Shown here piece by piece: positions 7,088 through 11,822 of a stretch of 11,822 nt of DNA (position 1 is the stretch's first letter; every line of letters starts with the position of its first letter). The position numbers and the translations under genes were made by a program. The stretch is from Nocardioidaceae bacterium. GTDB taxonomy: Bacteria; Actinomycetota; Actinomycetes; Propionibacteriales; Nocardioidaceae. The notes beneath the pieces were generated by a model, which did no database searches, was not told the DNA's origin, and was given only the letters and a program-made list of their open reading frames with translations. The stretch is taken from the NCBI GenBank assembly GCA_013696015.1, contig JACCZI010000196.1, positions 1 to 11,822 on the forward strand, given 5' to 3'.

Positions 7088-8113
7088 CTACCGGCGGGGC
7101 TCGGAGACGAGCACCTGTCGCAGCGCCTCGAACTCCTCGACGCACTTGCCCGCACCCATCGCGACCGAGTGCAACGGATCCTCGGCCACGTGCACCGGCA
7201 TGCCGGTCTCGTGCCGCAACCGCTCGTCGAGGCCGCGCAGCAGCGCTCCACCGCCCGTGAGCACCAGTCCGCGGTCCATGATGTCGCCTGCCAGCTCGGG
7301 TGGTGTCTTATCCAGGGTCGTGCGGACCGCGTCGACGATGGCGTGCACCGGTTCCTCGAGAGCCTGCCGCACCTCGGCGCTGGACACGGTCACGGTGCGC
7401 GGCAGCCCCGAGATGAGGTCACGGCCACGGATCTCGGCCTGCGGCTCGTCCGGCAGAGGGAACGCCGACCCCAGCCCGACCTTGATCTCCTCGGCGGTCC
7501 GCTCACCGAGCATCAGGGAGTACTCCTTCTTGAACCAGCTCATGACCGCCGCGTCGAGGTCGTCACCGGCGGTGCGGATCGACAGGCTGGTCACGATGCC
7601 GCCGAGGGAGATGACGGCGACCTCGGTGGTGCCGCCGCCGACGTCGACCACCATGTTGCCGGTGGCCTCGTGGACCGGCAGCCCGGCGCCGATCGCCGCG
7701 GCCATCGGCTCCTCGATGATGTAGACCCGCCGGGCGCCCGCCTGGTAGCCGGCCTCCTTGACGGCCCGCTGCTCGACCGAGGTGATGCCGCTGGGGACGC
7801 ACACGACCAGCCGTGGTTTGGCGAAGTAGCGCCGCCGATGCACCCGCTGGATGAACAGCCGGAGCATCTGCTCCGTGGACTCGAAGTCGGCGATGACGCC
7901 GTCCTTCATCGGCCGGATGGCGACGATGCTGTCCGGGGTGCGGCCGAGCATCCGCTTCGCCTCGGTGCCGACCGCCAGGATCTCGCGCGTCTGCGCGTTG
8001 AGCGCGACGACCGACGGTTCGTTGAGCAGCACGCCGCGACCACGGACGTAGACCAGGGTGTTGGCGGTCCCAAGATCTACGGCCATGTCACGGCCGAGCA
8101 AACTGTTGGCCAT
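7088..8113 (-). CDS. mreB: Rod shape-determining actin homolog MreB
   Basis: The 341-residue protein is full length for a bacterial actin that forms membrane-bound filaments guiding lateral wall synthesis. The ATPase motifs are all present: phosphate-1 DLGTANT (13-19), phosphate-2 DVGGGTTEVAV (157-167), adenosine motif TGGGALL (286-292), and the catalytic-region EEPMAAAIGAGLP (134-146). VPSGITSVEQRAV (106-118) is also typical. The ATG at 8113 has AGGAGG (8126-8131 on the plus map) 12 bases upstream, a slightly long spacing; an internal ATG at codon 10 would cut into the nucleotide fold. It heads the mreBCD-mrdA-rodA run and is preceded by an 85-base gap that may hold a promoter. Complete motifs favour true MreB. 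Confidence 0.97.
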   Translation of the reverse strand: MANSLLGRDMAVDLGTANTLVYVRGRGVLLNEPSVVALNAQTREILAVGTEAKRMLGRTPDSIVAIRPMKDGVIADFESTEQMLRLFIQRVHRRRYFAKPRLVVCVPSGITSVEQRAVKEAGYQAGARRVYIIEEPMAAAIGAGLPVHEATGNMVVDVGGGTTEVAVISLGGIVTSLSIRTAGDDLDAAVMSWFKKEYSLMLGERTAEEIKVGLGSAFPLPDEPQAEIRGRDLISGLPRTVTVSSAEVRQALEEPVHAIVDAVRTTLDKTPPELAGDIMDRGLVLTGGGALLRGLDERLRHETGMPVHVAEDPLHSVAMGAGKCVEEFEALRQVLVSEPRR

Positions 8114-8198
8114 GGCCGTCTGACCCCTCCTGCCGCACCTGTCACACCAGGCTAGGTCTGGCCGCGCTACTCAGCCCGCTGCGACACGCACGGTCGGC
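8114..8198 (-). promoter_or_regulatory. gap upstream of mreB with -10-like TAGCCT
   Basis: This is the largest gap inside the minus-strand block. On the minus strand it contains TAGCCT (8154 to 8149), which fits TANNNT and lies about 35 bases before the mreB ATG, leaving room for a short leader that includes AGGAGG. I see no clear -35 at 16-19 bases and no terminator for the DUF1801 side. It could give the elongasome genes a promoter separate from folC-ndk, but transcription may equally run through. Confidence 0.22.
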
Positions 8199-8603
8199 TC
8201 AACGAGTGGCGGCGTACGAGCGCCGTACGAGCTCCTCTAGCGCGGTGAGGTCGACGTCGTCGAGCCGCGTGAGGTACAGGCAGGCCTTGCCGGTCGAGTG
8301 CGGCCCCAGCCGGTCCAGCAGGTCGCGGTAGCCGTCAAAGCCATCCACGACGTAGACGGTGGTCGCGGCCTTACGTGGCGAGAAGCCGACCGCCATGGTG
8401 TCGCCCTCGCGGCCGCTGGCGTAGGCGTAGTGGTAGTAGCCGAAGCCGACGATGCTGCTGCCCCACATGACCGGCGGCTGGCCGGTCGCCCGAGCCATCA
8501 GCTCCATGATCACGCCGGCATCGCGGCGGCGCCCCTCGTCCGGGATCGCGGCGACAAAGGCGCGGGCGTCCTGCTCGCCGGGTGTGGTCTTCAGCTCCGC
8601 CAC
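8199..8603 (-). CDS. DUF1801 domain protein
   Basis: The product has 134 residues, matching a single DUF1801 domain (a small alpha/beta fold of unknown function, PF08818). Typical segments are FVAAIPDEGRRRDAGVIMELM (16-36), PPVMWGSSIVGFGYYHYAY (43-61), GFSPRKAATTVYVVDGF (73-89) and the C-terminal TGKACLYLTRLDDVDLTALEELV (104-126). The start is GTG at 8603, giving an N-terminal AELKTTPGEQDARAF that matches how this family begins. A GGAAGGGA ribosome site precedes it. The same frame stays open upstream to 9047, but that stretch is antisense-type shadow over ndk. It lies 25 bases after ndk and 85 before mreB on the same strand. There is no signal peptide, so it is probably cytosolic. Its tie to wall growth or nucleotide metabolism is unknown. 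Confidence 0.88.
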   Translation of the reverse strand: MAELKTTPGEQDARAFVAAIPDEGRRRDAGVIMELMARATGQPPVMWGSSIVGFGYYHYAYASGREGDTMAVGFSPRKAATTVYVVDGFDGYRDLLDRLGPHSTGKACLYLTRLDDVDLTALEELVRRSYAATR

Positions 8604-8628
8604 TCGAGCTCGTCCCTTCCGTCCGCCG

Positions 8629-9051
8629 TCATCCCAGGTCGGGGAACCACAGCGCGATCTCTCGCTCGGCTGACTCCAGCGAGTCCGACCCGTGCACGAG
8701 GTTCTCCCGGTTCGACAGCGACAGGTCGCCCCGGATGGAACCGGGAACCGCCTGGCGCCCGTCGGTCGCGCCGTTGAGGGCGCGTACGACGTCGACCGCC
8801 GAGTCACCTTCCACCACCATCGCCACCAGCGGGCCGGAGGTGACGAAGTCACGCAACGGCGGGTAGAAGTCGCGCTCGACGTGCTCGGCGTAGTGCCGGT
8901 CGGCCAGGTCACCGTCGATGGTGCGCAAATCCATCGCCACGATCCGCAGCTGCTTGTCCTCGTAGCGACGCAGTACCTCACCGGCCAGTCCGCGCCGGAG
9001 CGTGTCCGGCTTGAGCAGGACCAGCGTGCGCTCCAGGCGGGCAGCAATCAT
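8629..9051 (-). CDS. ndk: Nucleoside-diphosphate kinase
   Basis: This enzyme passes the gamma-phosphate from ATP to other (d)NDPs through a phosphohistidine. It has 140 residues, normal for the family. Visible motifs are ERTLVLLKPD (7-16, with the conserved Lys14), HYAEHVERDFYPPLRDFVTSG (53-73), LNGATDGRQAVPGSIRGDL (92-110) and the active-site NLVHGSDS with His120. The segment GDLSLSNRENLVHGS differs from the common GDFGxxxGRNxVHGS form, a variant seen in some actinobacteria, but the catalytic and nucleotide-binding residues are kept. The ATG at 9051 lies 10 bases after the DUF4233 stop, with no strong ribosome site, so translation may be coupled. The folC - DUF4233 - ndk order is conserved in Mycobacterium and Streptomyces. 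Confidence 0.95.
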   Translation of the reverse strand: MIAARLERTLVLLKPDTLRRGLAGEVLRRYEDKQLRIVAMDLRTIDGDLADRHYAEHVERDFYPPLRDFVTSGPLVAMVVEGDSAVDVVRALNGATDGRQAVPGSIRGDLSLSNRENLVHGSDSLESAEREIALWFPDLG

Positions 9052-9061
9052 GACCGGGACA

Positions 9062-9412
9062 CTAGCGAGCGCTGGCGGCCCCAGCGGCGCCGCCCCGGGT
9101 GGCCTTGACCGCCTCCACCCGATGGCCGAGCACCAGCGCCGCCACCCAGAGAGCAGTGAAGATCGCACCGAGCGCGAACATGACGGGCACGACGAAACCC
9201 AACGCCAGCGCCCCCGCCTGCACGAGGTGTCCGACCAGGTACGCCCAGGAGTGGCGCAGCAGGCCGGCGGTGAACAGCGCCACCAGCGCCAAACCCACCC
9301 CGCCGACGAGCGCCGGCCAGAGGCGTACCTCGGCAACCGCGATCATCACCGGCGCGGTGAGCCCGAGCACGATCGCCTCGAGACACAGGACCGCGGCACA
9401 CACGGCGCGCAT
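9062..9412 (-). CDS. DUF4233 four-helix membrane protein
   Basis: The 116-residue protein is almost entirely hydrophobic, with four predicted membrane segments (about 4-25, 31-51, 57-76 and 77-96) and a short basic, alanine/glycine-rich tail. It fits DUF4233, a conserved actinobacterial family of unknown function nearly always found between folC and ndk. The ATG at 9412 overlaps the folC stop by one base (TGATG), so translation is probably coupled to folC. The conserved-looking patch is RHSWAYLVGHLVQAGALALGF (53-73), where Trp, Tyr, His and Gln sit at the membrane. No enzymatic motif is visible, and a transport or folate-related role is only a guess from the neighbourhood. Confidence 0.85.
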   Translation of the reverse strand: MRAVCAAVLCLEAIVLGLTAPVMIAVAEVRLWPALVGGVGLALVALFTAGLLRHSWAYLVGHLVQAGALALGFVVPVMFALGAIFTALWVAALVLGHRVEAVKATRGGAAGAASAR

Positions 9413-10782
9413 CAGCGCGGCCCCCCCAACAGCCGGCGAGCTTCGCCGACGGTGATGACCGAACCGGTGACCAGGACGCCTCCGCTGCCGATTGCCTCAC
9501 CGGACGAGCCGCCCTGCTCTGCCAGCGCTGCGGCGACGTCGAGTGCGTCATCGAGCCGCCCAGCGACGTGCACCCTGTCGGAGCCGAAGATGTCTTCGGC
9601 CACTGCGGCGAGCTCGGAGGCGGGAAGCGCCCGCGACGTGGAGCTCTGTGTGCACACGACGTCTGCCAGCACCGGCTCGAAGGCGGCCAGGATGCCCGCA
9701 GCCTCCTTGTCGGCCATGACACCCACGACACCGACCAGCGGCGAGAACAGGAACGCCTCCTGCACCGCCTCGGCGGTCGCCCGGGCACCGGCTGGGTTGT
9801 GCGCCGCGTCGAGCAGGATCGCCGGGCTCCGGCGTACCAGCTCCAGCCGGCCCGGCGACGTGGCCTCGGCCAGGACGTCGCGCACCACGTCGGCGTCGAG
9901 CTCGATCCCGCCCACGAACCCCTCGACGGCGGCCACCGCACAGGCAGCGTTCTGCGCCTGGTGAGCGCCGTGCAGCGGCAGGAACAGCTCGTCGTAGCTC
10001 CGGGCGATCCCGCGGAGCGACACCACCTGGCCCCCCACGCCCACGACGCGTGCAGTGACGCCGAACTCCAGGCCCTCGCGCGCGACGGTGGCTCCGACCT
10101 CGACGACCCGGCGCAGCAGCACCCCGGCGGCGTCGAGGGGCTGCTCTGCCAGCACGGCCATCGCACCGGCCTTGATGATGCCGGCCTTCTCGACCGCGAT
10201 GGCCTGCGGCGTGTCACCGAGGTAGCGGTCGTGGTCAACGGCGATCGGTGTCACCACAGCGACCTGGGCGTCGGCGACGTTGGTCGCGTCCCACACCCCA
10301 CCCATGCCGACCTCGACGACGGCCACGTCCACGGGGGCATCGGCGAACGCGGCGTACGCCATCCCGGTGAGCATCTCGAAGAATGACACCGGGTGCGGCC
10401 CCGAGCGGTCCACAACAGCCGCGTACGGCGCCACGTCGGCGTACGCGGCGGAGAACTGCTCGGGCGTCAGGGGATCACCATGGAGGCTGATGCGCTCGGT
10501 CATCGACTCCAGGTGGGGGCTGGTGAAGCGGCCGGTGCGCAGACCCAGTCCGCGCAGCAGGCCGTCGATGATGCGGCTGGTCGACGTCTTGCCGTTGGTG
10601 CCGGTGACCATGATGACCGGATATCCGGTCTGTGGATCGCCCATGAGATCGCACAGCGCGCGGATCCGACTCAACGACGGCTCGAGCCGGGTCTCGGGCC
10701 AACGGTCGAGCAGGGCGCGTTGGACCCTGTCGTACGTCAGCGCCTCCGGCAAGCCGGTCGGAGACGAGGACGAGCTGCTCAT
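9412..10782 (-). CDS. folC: Folylpolyglutamate synthase / dihydrofolate synthase
   Basis: This ATP-dependent Mur-ligase-type enzyme adds glutamate to dihydropteroate and/or folates. Its 456 residues match bacterial FolC. Motifs in order: P-loop VTGTNGKTSTSR (59-70), the folate-site FTSPHLESMTERI (86-98), EVGMGGVWDATN (157-168), the Mur-ligase PIAVDHDRYLGDT (179-191) with VEKAGIIK (197-204, carrying the lysine expected to be carbamylated), and LLDAAHNPAGA (323-333) opening the C-terminal domain. The N-terminus starts with a run of six serines after Met, probably flexible. The ATG at 10782 is preceded by GGGGGG, which may act as ribosome site. It leads the minus-strand block and is divergent from valS. 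Whether it has one or both activities cannot be told from sequence. Confidence 0.96.
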   Translation of the reverse strand: MSSSSSSPTGLPEALTYDRVQRALLDRWPETRLEPSLSRIRALCDLMGDPQTGYPVIMVTGTNGKTSTSRIIDGLLRGLGLRTGRFTSPHLESMTERISLHGDPLTPEQFSAAYADVAPYAAVVDRSGPHPVSFFEMLTGMAYAAFADAPVDVAVVEVGMGGVWDATNVADAQVAVVTPIAVDHDRYLGDTPQAIAVEKAGIIKAGAMAVLAEQPLDAAGVLLRRVVEVGATVAREGLEFGVTARVVGVGGQVVSLRGIARSYDELFLPLHGAHQAQNAACAVAAVEGFVGGIELDADVVRDVLAEATSPGRLELVRRSPAILLDAAHNPAGARATAEAVQEAFLFSPLVGVVGVMADKEAAGILAAFEPVLADVVCTQSSTSRALPASELAAVAEDIFGSDRVHVAGRLDDALDVAAALAEQGGSSGEAIGSGGVLVTGSVITVGEARRLLGGPR

Positions 10783-10796
10783 GGCCCCCCACTCTA
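10783..10796 (-). promoter_or_regulatory. -10-like TAGAGT just before the folC ATG
   Basis: On the minus strand, TAGAGT (10796 to 10791) is followed by eight bases, GGGGGGCC, and then the folC ATG. This would put the transcription start at or within a base or two of the start codon, so the folC transcript could be leaderless or nearly so, as is common in actinobacteria. No good -35 element is visible. The G-run may instead be a Shine-Dalgarno of a longer transcript. Confidence 0.25.
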
Positions 10797-10848
10797 GTGG
10801 CGGCTGGTCCGGTGCCCCTTTCCCATGTTCACCTGGTAAAGAGGCACT

Positions 10849-10894
10849 CCCATTGGGTTCGAACCCATTGGAAGCGACCCGGAGCCATTGGAAG
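10849..10894. repeat. palindrome plus three CCATTGG repeats in the folC/valS divergent region
   Basis: CCATTGG occurs at 10850-10856, 10865-10871 and 10885-10891; the last two copies extend to CCATTGGAAG and are 20 bases apart, about two helical turns. The first two copies form the ends of a 22-base near-perfect palindrome (10850-10871) centred on TTCGAA, with one mismatched pair. The array lies between two divergent genes and upstream of the TACACT box at 10906, the usual place for regulator binding. The bound protein is unknown. Confidence 0.5.
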
Positions 10895-10905
10895 TACGGG
10901 CGCTC

Positions 10906-10911
10906 TACACT
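10906..10911 (+). promoter_or_regulatory. -10-like TACACT of the putative valS promoter
   Basis: TACACT fits the actinobacterial -10 pattern TANNNT. The leader ATG begins at 10920, 8 bases after the box, so the expected start of transcription falls at or next to that ATG. No TTGACA-like element is seen at 16-19 bases upstream; the third CCATTGG repeat (10885-10891) occupies that place instead, which would suit an activator-dependent promoter. Confidence 0.35.
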
Positions 10912-10919
10912 GGCGCATC

Positions 10920-10973
10920 ATGGTCACCGCAGCGATGTCGTACGTCACCAGACGAGTACCCGTGCGGCGTTGA
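10920..10973 (+). CDS. putative Val-rich leader peptide of valS (17 codons)
   Basis: A short ORF reads MVTAAMSYVTRRVPVRR and stops at TGA 10971-10973, 46 bases before the valS ATG and in another frame. Four of 17 codons are valine (positions 2, 9, 13 and 15: GTC, GTC, GTA, GTG), next to rare-type codons AGA-CGA-GTA at 11-13. There is no ribosome site, but the ATG lies 8 bases after TACACT, suggesting leaderless translation. Placed before a valyl-tRNA synthetase gene, this fits a leader peptide sensing charged tRNA-Val. Evidence against: the ORF is short, Val is common in GC-rich ORFs, and no homologs could be compared. Confidence 0.35.
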   Translation: MVTAAMSYVTRRVPVRR

Positions 10974-10981
10974 GCGCCGCA
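10963..10981 (+). other. leader hairpin enclosing the leader stop codon
   Basis: TGCGGCG-TTGAG-CGCCGCA forms a perfect 7-bp stem with a 5-base loop. The leader stop TGA (10971-10973) lies in the loop, and the last Val codon (10962-10964) lies at the stem base, so ribosome position on the leader would decide whether it folds. No T-run follows (ACTCCTCTCC instead), so it is not a classic intrinsic terminator. It may instead order the leader RNA or act as a Rho-independent pause. Confidence 0.4.
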
Positions 10982-11008
10982 GACTCCTCTCCGTACCACC
11001 ACTCGCAC

Positions 11009-11015
11009 GAGGTGA
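11009..11015 (+). promoter_or_regulatory. valS Shine-Dalgarno with a matching anti-SD in the leader
   Basis: GAGGTGA lies 4 bases before the valS ATG at 11020 and fixes the start. The overlapping GGTGACG (11011-11017) is perfectly complementary to CGTCACC (10943-10949), which includes leader codon 9 (Val GTC, 10944-10946). CGCACG (11004-11009) is complementary to CGTGCG (10961-10966). A ribosome halted at Val9 would cover the first anti-SD and free the valS start. Seven-base matches can arise by chance in GC-rich sequence. Confidence 0.4.
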
Positions 11016-11019
11016 CGCC

Positions 11020-11822
11020 ATGACCGCCGCCAACATCCCGGACAAGCCTGCCCTCGAGGGCCTCGAGAACAAGTGGTCCCAGGTCTGGGAGCGCGACGAC
11101 ACCTACCGTTTCGACCGCACCCTGCCACGGTCTGAGGTGTTCAGCATCGACACCCCTCCCCCGACGGTGTCGGGCTCGCTGCATGTAGGGAGCGTGTTTT
11201 CCTACACCCACACCGACCTGATCGCACGTTTCCAGCGGATGCGGGGCAAGCAGGTCTTCTACCCGATGGGCTGGGACGACAACGGGCTGGCCACCGAGCG
11301 TCGGGTACAGAACTTCTTCGGCGTCCGCTGTGATCCGGCACTGCCGTACGACGTCGATTTCACTGCGCCGGCGGCTCCGGATGCCAAGAAGCAGGTCCCT
11401 ATCAGCCGGCGAAACTTCGTCGAGATGTGTGTGCGGCTCACCCAGGCAGACGAGAAGGTGTTCGAGGACCTGTGGCGCAAGCTGGGTCTGTCGGTGGACT
11501 GGTCCCTGCTGTACACGACCATCGGTGACGCAGCACGAGCAACCTCTCAGCGTGCGTTCCTGCGCAATCTCGCCCGTGGGGAGGCCTACCAAGCCGATGC
11601 CCCGACGTTGTGGGACATCACCGACCAGACGGCCATCGCCCAGGCCGAGCTCGAGGATCGAGAGCACCCTGGGGCGTTCCACCGGATTGCGTTCCACCGC
11701 AGCGACGGGTCAGGTCCGGTGTGGGTCGAGACCACTCGTCCGGAGCTCATCCCTGCCTGCGTTGCGTTGGTCGCGCACCCTGACGACGAGCGCTACCAGC
11801 CGTTGTTCGGCTCAGCAGTTTC
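11020..11822 (+). CDS. valS: Valyl-tRNA synthetase, type 2 subfamily (3' truncated by window edge)
   Basis: The first 267 residues of a class I aminoacyl-tRNA synthetase, which charges tRNA-Val, run off the right edge. The catalytic-domain start reads IDTPPPTVSGSLHVGSVFSY (43-62), followed by TDLIARFQRMRG, YPMGWDDNGLATERRVQNFFGVRCDP (81-106) and SRRNFVEMC. The editing-domain entry WVETTRPELIPACVALVAHPDDERY lies at 235-259. The 'MGWDDNG...ERRVQN' block marks the type 2 ValRS subfamily rather than the 'PGTDHAGIATQ' type of Mycobacterium or Streptomyces. The HIGH motif here is HVGS (55-58), with Ser58 where a second histidine is expected. GLATERR also shows Ala where Pro is usual. The ATG at 11020 has a clear GAGGTGA site. 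The gene is divergent from folC, and the KMSKS region is outside the window. Confidence 0.93.
   Translation, partial: MTAANIPDKPALEGLENKWSQVWERDDTYRFDRTLPRSEVFSIDTPPPTVSGSLHVGSVFSYTHTDLIARFQRMRGKQVFYPMGWDDNGLATERRVQNFFGVRCDPALPYDVDFTAPAAPDAKKQVPISRRNFVEMCVRLTQADEKVFEDLWRKLGLSVDWSLLYTTIGDAARATSQRAFLRNLARGEAYQADAPTLWDITDQTAIAQAELEDREHPGAFHRIAFHRSDGSGPVWVETTRPELIPACVALVAHPDDERYQPLFGSAV

Noticed and set aside
7080..7145. Upstream start for mreC at 7145
   Set aside because: It would overlap the end of mreB by 58 bases and add a low-complexity basic extension; ATG 7079 directly precedes the usual basic head and membrane segment.
8604..9047. Extended N-terminus of the DUF1801 protein through ndk
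   Set aside because: The upstream part is an off-frame reading of ndk; the GTG at 8603 gives the family's normal length and N-terminus.
9048..10238. Long minus-strand ORF in another frame across folC/DUF4233
   Set aside because: It contradicts the FolC and DUF4233 reading frames, which carry real motifs; the arginine/serine/tryptophan-rich product is an artefact.
10836..10900. tRNA-like T-arm: GGGTTCGAACCC preceded by GGTAAAGAG
   Set aside because: The T-stem pairs fail beyond two pairs when a 7-base loop is set, no anticodon arm fits between the D-like and T-like parts, and no acceptor stem exists on either strand. The palindrome is better seen as a DNA-level site.
10921..10930. T-box-like TGGTCACCGC upstream of valS
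   Set aside because: The T-box core is TGGNACCGCG; here an extra base breaks it, and there is no Stem I with a specifier loop or antiterminator of the right form. If the transcript starts near 10920 there is no room for it.
1..11822. Mobile elements, CRISPR arrays, rRNA or tRNA genes
   Set aside because: No transposase or integrase frames, no regular repeat-spacer series, and no RNA gene structure was seen on either strand.

Overview
The window comes from a high-GC actinobacterial chromosome. Coding frames have strong G/C third positions, GTG starts are used freely, genes are packed with 1 to 4 base overlaps, and the gene order folC - DUF4233 - ndk - mreB - mreC - mreD - PBP2 - rodA - radical SAM (TIGR03960 type) is the classic actinobacterial order. 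A complete mreBCD set and a ValRS of the 'type 2' subfamily suggest a lineage such as Propionibacteriales or an MreB-containing Micrococcales family, but I cannot place it more closely from sequence alone.

Layout. Bases 1-248 (+) hold the 3' end of an unrecognised gene, convergent with the rest. Bases 291-10782 are one continuous minus-strand block, read right to left: folC, a DUF4233 membrane protein, ndk, a DUF1801 protein, mreB, mreC, mreD, mrdA (PBP2), rodA and a TIGR03960-type radical SAM protein. Bases 10783-11019 are a 237-base divergent control region, the longest gene-free stretch. From 11020 (+) runs the 5' part of valS, cut by the window edge.

How it works together. mreB-mreC-mreD-mrdA-rodA encode the lateral-wall elongation machine. 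MreB filaments organise MreC and MreD, which activate the RodA glycosyltransferase and its partner transpeptidase PBP2. Three consecutive junctions are 4-base stop/start overlaps (GTGA, ATGA, GTGA), so these proteins are probably translationally coupled. folC and ndk are housekeeping genes for folate and nucleotide metabolism. DUF4233, DUF1801 and the radical SAM protein are conserved but have no assigned role.

Most interesting part. The 237-base region upstream of valS appears to hold a compact regulatory system. It contains a near-perfect 22-base palindrome and three CCATTGG repeats, a -10-like TACACT, and a 17-codon ORF whose ATG lies 8 bases past that -10 and which has four Val codons. 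A perfect 7-bp hairpin then carries the leader's stop codon in its loop, and a leader segment overlapping a Val codon is complementary to the valS Shine-Dalgarno. This reads like a leaderless valine-sensing attenuator of valS. In addition, the HIGH motif of this ValRS reads HVGS, with Ser where the second His is expected, and the gene is divergent from folC rather than upstream and co-directional as in Mycobacterium and Streptomyces. I saw no tRNA, rRNA, CRISPR array, insertion sequence or prophage gene.
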